A DNA stretch of 10,197 nucleotides, taken from NCBI GenBank assembly GCA_025463965.1, contig JAODBN010000171.1, forward strand, positions 1 to 10,197, read 5' to 3'. This DNA comes from Acidimicrobiaceae bacterium. GTDB taxonomy: Bacteria > Actinomycetota > Acidimicrobiia > Acidimicrobiales > Bog-793. The notes beneath the pieces are model-generated. The model ran no database searches. It saw nothing but the letters and a program-made list of their open reading frames with translations, and had not been told where the DNA came from. Shown here piece by piece: positions 1-9,546 of the stretch; the stretch's first letter is position 1, and each line of letters starts with the position of its first letter. The translations under genes were made by a program, and so were the position numbers.

Positions 1-1097
<1,097 letters not shown>

Positions 1098-1101
<4 letters not shown>

Positions 1102-2231
1102 TGCTGCTCACCGCCGGGCAGAAGGGGGGCTTGGCGCCGAGCCGATCGCACTGCACTGCGAGCGCGCCCGGCCGGGCGCGTCGCTCGGGTGCGGTCGCGC
1201 TCGAGGAGCGAACTTCGAGAGAACGAGTGCGCGAAGCCGGCGAGACGGCCGCGAGGCGGCGTCTCCAGCAGCACCGGGGTGGGATCGGTCGGACGTACCC
1301 TTCGTCGCCCCGAGACCCGACTGGAGCCGTTGGCGTCTCGAAGGCGCGGGTTTCCGAGCTCGTCGATGCCGGTGTTCAACAGCACGAGGGAGGTGCCGAT
1401 GAGCGCCACGGCGATCCCCGGAGGAGCGAACCACCACCACGCGCCAAGCTGCAGCGCCTGCTGACTCTGGGCCCAGTAAAGGATCGTGCCAAGGCTCCAG
1501 CTCGAGAAGTCGGCGAGGCCGATGAACGCGAGGGCGACGGATGTGGCGATCGCGTAGAGCACCGTGTTCACAAAGCTCGCCGCGATGAGGCTCACCTCGT
1601 TCGGGACGATCTCGAAGGCGAGGATCCGCCACGTCCGTTCGCCGGTCTCGCGTGCCGCCGAGACGAAGTCGCGATTTCGGATGGCGAGGGTCTGAGCGCG
1701 GATGACCCTCGCTCCCCAAGGCCAGCCGAGCACGCTGAGCACGACGATCGTGGCGGTCTGGCCCTTTTGGGGCAGGTAACCGAGCAGCAAGATGAGCAGC
1801 GGCAGCGCCGGGATGACCAAGAAGACGTTCGAGACGAGCGAGAGCAGCTCGTCCCAGATGCCCCCGAGAAACGCCGCGGTGACCCCGACGATCACGGACA
1901 ACGCCGTGGCGATGGCGCCGACGGCGAAGGCCAGCTCCAGGGTGAGCCGGATACCGGAGAGCAGCTGAGAGAGAACGTCCTGGCCGCTCTGGGTGGTGCC
2001 GAGCAGATGGGCCCCGTCCGGCGCATGAAGAGAGAGGCCCGGTGAGGGGTCCTGGAAGCCCGGGTCGTAGGGGCTGACCATCGGCCCGATGATCGCTGCG
2101 AGCACGAACAGCCCCAGGATCACCGCGCCGACCTTCGCCTTCGGCGGCAGACGACGCCACAGGCCGGGCCCTCGGTGCTTGTCCTCGAGCGCAGAGGGTT
2201 CGGTGCTGATCGCCGGCAGAGCGAGCGCCAT
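1098..2231 (-). CDS. Opp/Dpp-family ABC transporter permease (DppC-like) with basic C-terminal tail
   Basis: This inner-membrane permease pairs with the DppB-like subunit to form the channel. It has 377 residues. A cytoplasmic N-terminus is followed by a first membrane segment near residues 34-54, then HLLGTTQSGQDVLSQ (75-89), typical of DppC proteins. Further hydrophobic segments lie near 97-122, 131-152, 160-180, 214-238 and 265-287. The ATPase-contacting EAA loop is SAARETGERTWRILAFE (191-207). The region GAWWWFAPPG (263-272) to NTGIDELGNPRLR (286-298) recalls, from memory, members found beside sugar-use genes. The family normally ends about here, yet the frame continues for about 80 Arg/Ser/Ala/Pro-rich residues to the stop that overlaps the ATPase start. 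The ATG abuts the TAG of the upstream permease gene, and a GAGGGGG Shine-Dalgarno lies within that gene's end. Confidence 0.93.
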
Positions 2232-3215
2232 CTACGCCCCCTCTTGTGAGCGGACGCGCGGGTCCACGAGCACGAGCACCAGGTCGACGACGAAGTTGGC
2301 GACAAGGACGGTGAAGGTGATCACGAGGAAGATCGCCTGCATCAACGGGTAGTCGTTAGAGGTCACCGCGTTCAGCAGGAGCAGGCCGATCCCCGGGTAG
2401 GAGAAGACGATCTCCATGATGATCGCCCCGGAGACGACAAAGCCCAGTGCCAGCCCGAAGCCCTGCAGCTGAGGGAGCAGGGCGTTGCGGGCCGCGTAGG
2501 TGAACACGACCCGGCGACTGGAGAGGCCCTTGGCTTGGGCGGCAAGCACGTAGTCCTCGCCGATCGTGGTGATCATGACGTTGCGCATCTGCAGCATCCA
2601 GCCCGCGACCGAGGTGATCACGATCGTGAACGCCGGCAGCACGGAGTGGTAGATCGCGCTGCCGATGAAGCTCCAATGCCACCCCGGCACGTACCCCGCC
2701 GCATAGCCCTGGCCGATCGGGAACAGGTGGACCGTGACCGCGAGCAGGTCGACGAGAATCAGGGCGAGGAAGAAGTACGGAATCGCCTGGAAGAACATCA
2801 GCCCGGGCAGCACCCGGTCGAGCCAGCCTCCGTGCCGCCATCCCGCCGCGATGCCGAGGGCCGTGCCCAAGAAGAAGGCGATCACGGTCGCCGCGCCGAC
2901 GAGCGTCAGAGTCCACGGGATCGTCTGGCCGAGCAAGGTCGAGACCTTCGCCGGGTACTGGCTGACCGAGACCCCGAAGTTGAAGTGGAACACGTCATCG
3001 ATGTACGTGAAGTACTGGTGCCACAACGAGCCCGGATGAGCGACCCCGAGCATCGCCTGCAGGGCGTGGAAGGCGCTGGGCTGCAGGTTGGGGAACTTCG
3101 ACATGATCGCCTCGACGGCGTTGCCGGGCATGGCACGTGGGATGAAGAAATTCACCGTGAGGGCAGCCCATGCGGCGACCACGTAGAACACCAGCCGGCG
3201 CACGATGAAGCCCAC
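2232..3215 (-). CDS. Opp/Dpp-family ABC transporter permease (DppB-like)
   Basis: This is the second membrane subunit of the importer, 327 residues from the chosen GTG at 3215. That is the usual DppB length. The N-terminus FIVRRLVFYVVAAWAALTVN (3-22) is the typical first membrane helix, followed by IPRAMPGN. A long external loop with HQYFTYIDDVFHFNFGVSVS (66-85) is also typical. Further membrane segments lie near 101-124, 137-163, 190-210, 252-275 and 292-316. The EAA loop runs from DYVLAAQAKGLSS to ARNALLP (221-248), and the protein ends in the family motif VDPRVR. The frame is open up to 3344, but that extension runs back into the regulator gene and reads as Arg/Pro-rich noise. GTG 3215 has TGAGG 6 nt upstream and sits 8 nt after the regulator's stop, so regulator and transporter are probably co-transcribed. 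Confidence 0.93.
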   Translation of the reverse strand: MGFIVRRLVFYVVAAWAALTVNFFIPRAMPGNAVEAIMSKFPNLQPSAFHALQAMLGVAHPGSLWHQYFTYIDDVFHFNFGVSVSQYPAKVSTLLGQTIPWTLTLVGAATVIAFFLGTALGIAAGWRHGGWLDRVLPGLMFFQAIPYFFLALILVDLLAVTVHLFPIGQGYAAGYVPGWHWSFIGSAIYHSVLPAFTIVITSVAGWMLQMRNVMITTIGEDYVLAAQAKGLSSRRVVFTYAARNALLPQLQGFGLALGFVVSGAIIMEIVFSYPGIGLLLLNAVTSNDYPLMQAIFLVITFTVLVANFVVDLVLVLVDPRVRSQEGA

Positions 3216-3223
3216 TGCTGGCC

Positions 3224-4363
3224 TCAGCGGGCCTTGCCGGCGGGGCGGCGGGCGGGCTTGACCACCGAGGGGATGGCACGCCGGCGTGGCCGGGCCGCCG
3301 CGAGCGGAGTCACGACGCTTCGCCGCGCCGACGCGGGCGTGCACCCGCAGCTTGCCCGGATCACGAGCTCGGTAGGAAGCAGCTCCACCCGCGGCTGCAG
3401 GTCAGGCTGCGCGATCCGATCGAGGAGCCTCGAGCAGGCGCGCTCACCGAGCAGGCGCATCGGCTGGTGGACAGTCGTCAGTGGCGGGTCCGAGAGGTTC
3501 CCCGGATAGATGTCGTCGAAGCCCACAACGGCGATGTGCTCGGGCACGCTGATGCCGGCTCTCGACAGGGCCTGGAGCACGCCGATGGCCATCTGGTCGT
3601 TCGCGCAGACGACCGCGTCGGGAAGGTGGTGGCGCCGCTCGGCGAGCATGGCCTCGGCGGCTCGCTCGCCGCTCTCGGCGCTGAAGATGCCGCGGTACGA
3701 GCCGACGATCTGGGTACGCGGGTGCGCCGCGACCACCTGCTCGATGGCAAGGCGCCGCTCACGGGCGTCCGGTGCGGTCGGCGGCCCGTCGACGTGGAAG
3801 AGGGAGCGCCGATCGTGTTCTTCGATGAGGTGCCGTACGAGGGCGGCCGATCCGGAGCGGTTGTCGGCGGCGACGACGTCGGCGACCTTCTCGTCTGGAG
3901 CACCGGCGATCACGACGACGGGCACGCGCATCGCTACTCGCGCGAGCAGCGGCGACGGCACGATGCCCTCCCCGATGAGCAGCCCGTCGACCTTCCCCGA
4001 GAGCGACAGCAACCGATCGAAGCTGACGAGGTCACCGCACTTCAGGAAGGTGATGAGGAGCGACCACCCGTGCTCGCGAAGGCGCCCCTCCACCCCGTGC
4101 AGCACCTCGTCGTAGAAGAGCAGGCTCATGTTCTCGATGTCGAACTGGGGCGAGACCCGCTCCACGCTGACGAGGCCGATGATCTCCTTGCGCCGGCGCG
4201 AGAGGCTTTGGGCGGCGCCGTCGGGGACGTAGCCGAGCTGCTCGATCACCGCTTGGACCCGTGCGCGAGTCGCCTCGCGGACACGGTCGTGCCCGTGCAC
4301 GACCCTCGAGACAGTCGCCGTTGAAACGCCCGCGGCCCGCGCGACGTCATAGAGCGTGGTCAG
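3224..4363 (-). CDS. LacI-family transcriptional regulator, probable CTG start
   Basis: This is a sugar-sensing DNA-binding repressor, most likely controlling its own operon and the divergent beta-glucosidase. From the CTG at 4363 it is 379 residues. The helix-turn-helix TTLYDVARAAGVSTATVSRV (2-21) opens the protein as in LacI relatives, followed by the hinge-helix region around residues 49-58. The periplasmic-binding-protein-like sensor domain shows CANDQMAIGVLQAL (253-266), VVGFDDI (279-285) and PLTTVHQP (294-301), and ends in ELVIRASCG (332-340). A 39-residue Ala/Arg/Pro/Lys-rich tail follows, which the family usually lacks. A TTG at 4396 would add 11 residues but has no ribosome binding site. 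CTG at 4363 has GGGGGAG 7 nt upstream and gives the normal family N-terminus. It is first in the operon with the importer genes. The ligand cannot be read from sequence; a beta-glucoside or cello-oligosaccharide is inferred from the neighbours. Confidence 0.93.
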   Translation of the reverse strand: MTTLYDVARAAGVSTATVSRVVHGHDRVREATRARVQAVIEQLGYVPDGAAQSLSRRRKEIIGLVSVERVSPQFDIENMSLLFYDEVLHGVEGRLREHGWSLLITFLKCGDLVSFDRLLSLSGKVDGLLIGEGIVPSPLLARVAMRVPVVVIAGAPDEKVADVVAADNRSGSAALVRHLIEEHDRRSLFHVDGPPTAPDARERRLAIEQVVAAHPRTQIVGSYRGIFSAESGERAAEAMLAERRHHLPDAVVCANDQMAIGVLQALSRAGISVPEHIAVVGFDDIYPGNLSDPPLTTVHQPMRLLGERACSRLLDRIAQPDLQPRVELLPTELVIRASCGCTPASARRSVVTPLAAARPRRRAIPSVVKPARRPAGKAR

Positions 4364-4370
4364 TTCGCTA

Positions 4371-4377
4371 CTCCCCC
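4371..4377 (-). promoter_or_regulatory. Shine-Dalgarno that decides the lacI-type gene start
   Basis: On the minus strand this reads GGGGGAG, ending 7 nt before CTG 4363. It lies downstream of the only other candidate start (TTG 4396), so it can only serve the CTG, or the TTG is used without a binding site. This is the main reason for preferring the CTG. Confidence 0.6.
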
Positions 4378-4552
4378 GTCTGCAGCCTGCACGCAATGCG
4401 GTGCTTCGGCTGGTCTGGCGCCGCGACAGACCGCCTCGCAGGCGCCAATTCCCCCTTGGTCGAGGTCCCCCCCTTGCAGACCTGCTTCCCGATTTCGCAC
4501 CGTAGCGGTGCCCCCTCGCGGGATGCCCGTCATCCCCGCCCGGCGAGGAATC

Positions 4553-4562
4553 TAAGCGCTTA
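4553..4562. promoter_or_regulatory. LacI-family operator, distal copy (O1)
   Basis: TAAGCGCTTA is a perfect 10-bp palindrome with the central CG typical of LacI-family operators. It sits inside a 15-bp unit, TCTAAGCGCTTACAC (4551-4565), repeated exactly at 4572-4586. Its centre is 21 bp from that of the second copy, two helical turns, so both would face the same side of the DNA. The adjacent regulator is the obvious candidate ligand. Confidence 0.85.
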
Positions 4563-4573
4563 CACCCCGTGTC

Positions 4574-4583
4574 TAAGCGCTTA
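4574..4583. promoter_or_regulatory. LacI-family operator, proximal copy (O2)
   Basis: This is the second exact TAAGCGCTTA palindrome, within the direct repeat unit 4572-4586. It ends 3 bp before a TAAGGT hexamer that could be the -10 element of the beta-glucosidase promoter, so a bound repressor would block RNA polymerase. It lies 50 bp upstream of the beta-glucosidase ATG and about 210 bp upstream of the regulator's CTG, so control in both directions is possible. Confidence 0.85.
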
Positions 4584-4586
4584 CAC

Positions 4587-4592
4587 TAAGGT
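4587..4592 (+). promoter_or_regulatory. Putative -10 element of the beta-glucosidase promoter
   Basis: TAAGGT fits the actinobacterial TANNNT -10 pattern directly after operator O2. No convincing -35 is visible at the usual distance. If it is used, transcription would start near 4598-4600 and leave a leader of about 35 nt that includes the strong ribosome binding site. Confidence 0.4.
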
Positions 4593-4621
4593 TCGCGCTC
4601 GGAGCCGTCAAGGCTCCATCG

Positions 4622-4628
4622 AAGGAGG
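4622..4628 (+). promoter_or_regulatory. Strong Shine-Dalgarno of the beta-glucosidase
   Basis: AAGGAGG lies 5 nt before ATG 4634. It is the strongest ribosome binding site seen in the window and fixes the start of the gene. Confidence 0.8.
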
Positions 4629-4633
4629 GGGAC

Positions 4634-6055
4634 ATGACCACGACAGGCGACGGCAGCGCGGCGGATGGGCTCTCCTTCCCACAAGGCTTCGTATGGGGTG
4701 CGGCAACTGCGGCCTACCAGATCGAGGGTGCCGCGACCGAAGATGGCCGTGGCGCCTCGGTTTGGGACACCTTCAGCCATACTCCGGGCAAGGTCTGCCG
4801 CGGCGACACCGGCGACATCGCGTGTGACTCCTATCACCGTTACCGAGACGACGTGGCGTTGCTCTCGGGCCTCGGGCTCCACTCCTACCGCTTCTCGGTG
4901 TCCTGGCCACGGGTCCAGCCGGGCGGACGCGGCCCGGTGAACCAAAAGGGGCTGGACTACTACCGCGCCCTTGTTGACGAGCTCGCCGAGCACGACATCG
5001 CGGCCACCCTCACCCTCTACCACTGGGATCTTCCCCAAGAGCTGCAGGACGAGGGGGGCTGGGCGGTGCGCTCCACCGCGGGACGTTTCGCCGAGTACGC
5101 CGGCATCATGGCCGAGGCGCTCGGGGACCAGGTCAGTCGGTGGATCACCCTCAACGAGCCCCAGGTGGTCGCCAGCCACGGCTACCGCGAGGGCGAGCAT
5201 GCCCCGGGACTTCGGGACTGGCCGGCAGCCGCGGCGGCCACCCACCACCTGCTGCTCGCCCATGGAATGGCCACCGAGACGCTGCGGGCCATCCTCCCCT
5301 CGGGGACGCCTGTCGGCATCACCTTGAACCTGTATCCGGTGCGAACGGAGGGGGACGGCCTCGAAGAGGCACGAGAGCGTTGCGACGCCGAAGCCAACCG
5401 CATCTTCTTGGACCCCGTGCTGCACGGCCGCTATCCGCACGCCGCGCGTCCGGAGTTCCTGCCGCCGGCCGACCTCGTGGCCTCAGGCGACCTTGAGACC
5501 ATCCATCAGCCGATCGACTTTCTCGGCGTGAACTACTACTCGCCGACGCATCTGCGTCGCGGCGAGCCCGAGAACCTGCGCCGGGGCGAGCGCCCGTTCG
5601 ACCTCGGCCTGCCTGGAGTTGTGGGGTACGACCCCGAAGGGCTGGAGAAGACCAACATGGGCTGGCTGATCGAGCCCGACGGGCTCTTCGACCTACTGGT
5701 CGGGCTCTCCGCCGAAGCGCCCGGGCTTGCCCTCTATGTCACCGAGAACGGCTGCGCCGCCGAGGACTACGTCAACCCGGAGGGCGAGGTGGTGGACGTC
5801 GAGCGCGTCAAGTACCTCCATACGCACCTCGCGGCGTGCGCCCGGGCGATCGAAGCGGGTGCGAACCTCGCCGGCTACTTCGCGTGGTCCCTCCTCGACA
5901 ACTTCGAGTGGGCCTGGGGCTACCAAAAGCGCTTCGGGATCGCCTTCGTCGACTTCCCGACGGGCGAGCGCGTCGTGAAGCACAGCGGGCATTTCTACGC
6001 CGAACTCGTTCGCACCGGGGTCGTCCCGCCGTTCCCGCAGACCTGGCCGACGTAA
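4634..6055 (+). CDS. Glycoside hydrolase family 1 beta-glucosidase
   Basis: This enzyme hydrolyses terminal beta-glucosidic bonds, for example in cellobiose, by a retaining mechanism. It has 473 residues, the usual bacterial GH1 length, with no signal peptide, so it acts in the cytoplasm on imported sugar. Visible motifs are the N-terminal GFVWGAATAAYQIEGA (18-33, with Q29), LYHWDLP (128-134, with H130), the acid/base E175 in TLNEP, GVNYYSP (298-304), the nucleophile E371 in YVTENG, and W418 with E425-W426 in WSLLDNFEWAWGY. The E-W pair in the last motif favours an unphosphorylated glucoside over a 6-phospho-glucoside. Beta-galactosidase, beta-fucosidase or beta-xylosidase side activity is common in GH1 and cannot be excluded. 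The gene is divergent from the regulator and importer operon. Twin LacI-type operators sit 50-80 bp upstream of its ATG, suggesting induction by its own substrate. Confidence 0.96.
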   Translation: MTTTGDGSAADGLSFPQGFVWGAATAAYQIEGAATEDGRGASVWDTFSHTPGKVCRGDTGDIACDSYHRYRDDVALLSGLGLHSYRFSVSWPRVQPGGRGPVNQKGLDYYRALVDELAEHDIAATLTLYHWDLPQELQDEGGWAVRSTAGRFAEYAGIMAEALGDQVSRWITLNEPQVVASHGYREGEHAPGLRDWPAAAAATHHLLLAHGMATETLRAILPSGTPVGITLNLYPVRTEGDGLEEARERCDAEANRIFLDPVLHGRYPHAARPEFLPPADLVASGDLETIHQPIDFLGVNYYSPTHLRRGEPENLRRGERPFDLGLPGVVGYDPEGLEKTNMGWLIEPDGLFDLLVGLSAEAPGLALYVTENGCAAEDYVNPEGEVVDVERVKYLHTHLAACARAIEAGANLAGYFAWSLLDNFEWAWGYQKRFGIAFVDFPTGERVVKHSGHFYAELVRTGVVPPFPQTWPT

Positions 6056-6079
6056 GCCACGAGCCGAGCTGAGCGCCGA

Positions 6080-6544
6080 TCAGCGGCCTTCGAGGTACTC
6101 CGCTCGCTCGACGGCGGGATCGAGGTCGTCGGCGGCGTCTTCGCCCACGACGTGCATCGCCGCCTCCTCGGGACCGGACAGCTCGCCCTCGTCGTCGGCA
6201 AGCTCAGCGAGCACCTCGCTATCAACGTCCTCGCCGGCATCGTCAAGGTCAGGATCGAGGAGGCGAAACCTCGGCTCGTCGTCGGCGGGCGAGTAGCCGG
6301 GCTGGCCGAAGTCGGGCTGCTCCCGACGGGCGCGATCGGCCACGCTCTCGGGCCGGCGCTCCTCCTCGGCGGTGTTCGGGTAAGCCGGGTCACTGCCAGA
6401 GGCGATCGAGTGGTCTCGAGGAGCCATGATCCCCTCGGACTCCGTCTCGACGTCGATGCCAGGCGGCTGGTCGTAGAGGTCGGCCGGAATCCCTTCCAGC
6501 TCCAGCTCCTCTTTCGGGTTTTCGTCTTCGTGCTCGCGGTGCAT
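6080..6544 (-). CDS. Acidic DUF5709-like hypothetical protein
   Basis: This is a 154-residue, strongly acidic, probably disordered protein. It has no membrane segment, no signal peptide and no cysteine. The stretch EEAAMHVV (126-133) followed by an acidic run, and ESVADRARREQPD (66-78), resemble from memory the actinobacterial DUF5709 family, whose members are short, acidic and uncharacterised. The start is ATG 6544; a better ribosome binding site elsewhere was not found. The gene is convergent with the beta-glucosidase (24-nt gap) and divergent from the FKBP gene (96-nt gap), so it looks like a single-gene unit unrelated to the sugar locus. Its function is unknown. The opposite-strand frame here is a high-GC shadow without domain signs. 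Confidence 0.75.
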   Translation of the reverse strand: MHREHEDENPKEELELEGIPADLYDQPPGIDVETESEGIMAPRDHSIASGSDPAYPNTAEEERRPESVADRARREQPDFGQPGYSPADDEPRFRLLDPDLDDAGEDVDSEVLAELADDEGELSGPEEAAMHVVGEDAADDLDPAVERAEYLEGR

Positions 6545-6628
6545 GGCTCGTCGCTACCCGCCTCACGGCATCGCGGAACCCCGAATTCCCAGCTTGCCGG
6601 CCGAACGACGGCGGGGCCGGCCCTGGCC

Positions 6629-6634
6629 TAACCT
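6629..6634 (+). promoter_or_regulatory. Putative -10 element for leaderless FKBP mRNA
   Basis: TAACCT (TANNNT) ends 6 nt before GTG 6641, so transcription would begin at or next to the start codon. No Shine-Dalgarno is visible before that GTG, and no -35 stands out at 17 bp. Leaderless GTG/ATG genes with this geometry are common in actinobacteria. Confidence 0.4.
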
Positions 6635-6640
6635 CTCCAC

Positions 6641-7557
6641 GTGCCTTTCCACCGCTCCCAACCCCGTCGTGCCCGCCGTGTGGGCCTCCTCTCCGCCGCA
6701 CTCGTCCTCGGCGGCTCCGTCGCCGGCGCCAGCGTGGCCCTCACTTCCTTTGCAGGCGCCGCCACCAAGGCGAAGTTCGCCACGGTCACCGGTGGCTACG
6801 GCGTGAAGCCCAAGCTCTCCTTCCCGAGCGCGGCGGCGCCCCAGACGCTCGAGTCCGAAGTGCTCCACCAGGGGACCGGGTCCACCGTGGCCAAGGGCGA
6901 CCTGCTGGTCGCGAACTACTACGGACAGGTCTGGGGAGCGAAGAAGGACTTCGACACCTCGTTCGGCAAGGCGCTCTTCCCCATCCAGATCGGTGAGGGC
7001 AAGGTCATCAAGGGCTGGGACGACAAGCTCGTCGGCACCAAGGTCGGCTCGCGCGTGGAGCTCGTCATCCCACCGGCCGACGGGTACGGCAAGACCGGAC
7101 AGACCTCGGTCGGCATTACCAGCAAAAGCGTCCTCGTCTTCGTGATCGACGTCGTCGGCACCTACAGCAAGGGCGTCCACGGCGACCCCCACGCCGCGGT
7201 CCTGAAGACCGAGGTGAACGGCATCAAGATAAGCGGCCCGACCGGTGGAGCCCCGACCCTGACGGTTACCAAGTCCGCAGCGCAGCCGAAGAAGGCGAGC
7301 GTGACCCTTCTCGCTCGCGGCCACGGCGCCAAGGTCAAGCCCGGGCTCATCGTCGACCAGTACGTCGCCACCAACTGGACCGGCTCTCAGAAGGTCTCCA
7401 CCTGGACCTCCGTGCCGAACGCCGAGGCGGTTGGCAACCCCTCCCAGTCCAGCATCCTCGACCCCCTGGTCGGCGTGCCGGTCGGGAGCCGAGTCCTCAT
7501 CCAGGTCCCGAAGAGCTCCGGCGGCGGTCCCTACGCGTTCGTCTTCGACGTGGTGGC

Positions 7558-7573
<16 letters not shown>
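6641..7573 (+). CDS. Secreted FKBP-type peptidyl-prolyl isomerase with a degenerate second FKBP-like domain
   Basis: This is a 310-residue exported protein likely to assist folding outside the membrane by cis-trans isomerisation of prolyl bonds. Residues 1-42 look like a signal peptide: an Arg-rich start (RRARR 9-13), a hydrophobic core (14-38) and an AGA-type cleavage region near 40. The RR before the hydrophobic stretch leaves weak Tat export possible. There is no lipobox cysteine, so it is not a lipoprotein. FKBP domain 1 (about 68-174) keeps typical pocket positions: Y94 in YYG, F104-D105 in FDTSF, GEGKVIKGWD (118-127) and Y149. Residues 185-310 repeat the pattern (KVKPGLIVDQYVATNW, LVGVPVGSRVLIQVP) but lack the VIxGW and FD motifs, so this half is probably inactive and may bind or scaffold. 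The GTG start gives a sensible signal peptide. The last 16 bp overlap the convergent amidase gene. Confidence 0.9.
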
Positions 7574-8360
<787 letters not shown>

Positions 8361-8364
<4 letters not shown>

Positions 8365-9539
8365 TGGCCGGTCCCGAGCCCCTTCAGGCGCGTGAGGCCC
8401 TCCTCGAGGGTCTCCCGGCGCTTGCAGAAGGTCCAGCGCACGAGGTGACGCCCCTCGGCGGCGTGGTCGTAGAACGCGGCGCTCGGCACCGCCACCACCC
8501 CGCAGCGCTCGGGCAGTGAGCGGCAGAAGGCGTAGCCGTCGTGCTCGCCGATGCTGCGCAGGTCGGTCGTGGCGAAATAGGTGCCCGCGGGCCGGTGCAC
8601 CAGGAAGCCGAGCGCGGCGAGCCCGTCACACAGCAGGTCGCGCCGTTCCGCGAGATCCAAGGCCAGCGGCGCGGTCAGGCGGGATCCGAGGGAGAGCGCG
8701 TGCGCCACGGCGTGCTGGAACGGCGCCCCGTTGACGTAGGTGAGGAACTGCTTGGCGGCGCGAACCGCCGCGAGCAGCTCCGGCGGCGCGCACGCCCATC
8801 CGATCTTCCAGCCGGTCACCGAGAAGGTCTTGCCCGCGGACGAGATCGTCACGGTGCGCTCGCGCATCCCCTCCAGGCTGGCCAGGGGGACGTGGGCGCC
8901 CTCATAGACAAGGTGCTCGTAGACCTCGTCGGTGACCGCCAGCAGGTCGTGCTCTCGACAGCATCGGGCGATGAGCTCGAGCTCGGCAGCGGAGAAGACC
9001 TTGCCAGTCGGATTGTGCGGTGAATTCAAGAGCAAAAGCCGCGTCCGCGCTGTCACGGCGGCCTCCAGCTCGGCGGGATCGAAGGTCCACCCCTCGGGTC
9101 CCGGCCGGAGCGTGACCACCTTGCGACTTGCACCGGCGAGTGCCGTTACCGCCGCGTAGGCGTCGTAGTACGGCTCGAAGACCACGACTTCGTCGCCCAC
9201 CTCCAAGAGCGCGAGGAGCGACGCGGCGAGCGCCTCGGTGGCGCCGGCGGTCACGAGGACCTCTTCGTCGGGGTCGTAGGCCAGGCCGTAGCACTCGAGC
9301 TGGTGCGCCGAGATCGCCTGGCGCAGCTCGGGGATGCCGATCCCGGGCGGGTACTGGTTGTGACCGGCCCGGATGGCGGCGACCGCTGCCTCCCTGAGCT
9401 CCTCGGGTCCCTCCGAGTCAGGGAAGCCCTGGCCGAGGTTGACCGACCCGGTCGCGAGCGCCAAGGCCGACATCTCGGCGAAGATCGTCGTCGTGTAACC
9501 CTGGAGGCGCGCGTTCAGGTAAGGCAGACGGGCGGGCAC
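8361..9539 (-). CDS. PLP-dependent class I/II aminotransferase (YbdL / DapC-like)
   Basis: This fold-type I aminotransferase has 392 residues from GTG 9539. It shows GYTTTIFAEMSALA (14-27), NLGQGFPD (34-41), SPHNPTG with N176 (173-179), TDEVYEH with D204 and Y207, the PLP lysine K237 in SSAGKTF, and the carboxylate-binding arginine R368 in HLVRWTFCKR. The whole length resembles, from memory, the mycobacterial protein annotated as DapC (N-succinyldiaminopimelate aminotransferase, lysine pathway) and E. coli YbdL (methionine aminotransferase). The coupled omega-amidase gene argues for a glutamine-using transaminase, for example in 2-oxo-4-methylthiobutyrate to methionine salvage. A TTG at 9572 would add 11 residues without a ribosome binding site. 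GTG 9539 has a -10-like hexamer 7 nt upstream, consistent with leaderless translation. Confidence 0.92.
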
Positions 9540-9546
9540 CGGCGAA

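Larger units (their letters stand above)
4551..4586. repeat. Pair of 15-bp direct repeats carrying the operators
   Basis: TCTAAGCGCTTACAC occurs at 4551-4565 and 4572-4586, separated by 6 bp of unrelated sequence. The identity extends beyond the palindromic core (flanking TC and CAC), as expected for two sites bound by the same protein. Confidence 0.85.

Noticed and set aside
3216..3344. Longer N-terminus for the DppB-like permease
   Set aside because: The extra 43 residues come from DNA already used by the regulator and read as Arg/Pro-rich noise. GTG 3215 has a ribosome binding site and begins the family's first membrane helix.
2535..3509. Plus-strand open frame of 324 codons opposite the DppB-like gene and the lacI-type 3' end
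   Set aside because: It spans the junction of two confidently identified genes and has charged, low-complexity composition with no recognisable family.
3467..4324. Plus-strand open frame of 285 codons opposite the regulator
   Set aside because: The minus strand carries an unambiguous LacI-family protein. This frame has only Asp/Val/Arg/Leu-rich shadow composition.
4586..5440. Minus-strand open frame of 284 codons opposite the beta-glucosidase
   Set aside because: It overlaps the GH1 catalytic half and the promoter region, with no motif. It is an antisense shadow.
5870..5940. 6-phospho-beta-glucosidase as the GH1 activity
   Set aside because: The NFEWAWGY region keeps the Glu-Trp pair used for an unmodified sugar, and no PTS gene is near. 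An ABC importer delivers unphosphorylated sugar.
6056..6079. Bidirectional terminator between the beta-glucosidase and the acidic protein gene
   Set aside because: The 24-nt gap shows no stable GC-rich hairpin followed by a T-run on either strand.
6641..6770. Lipoprotein signal for the FKBP protein
   Set aside because: There is no cysteine in the signal region, or anywhere in the protein.
6563..7324. Minus-strand open frame of 253 codons opposite the FKBP gene
   Set aside because: The FKBP protein has a signal peptide and family motifs. The antisense frame is Gly/Leu/Asp-rich with none.
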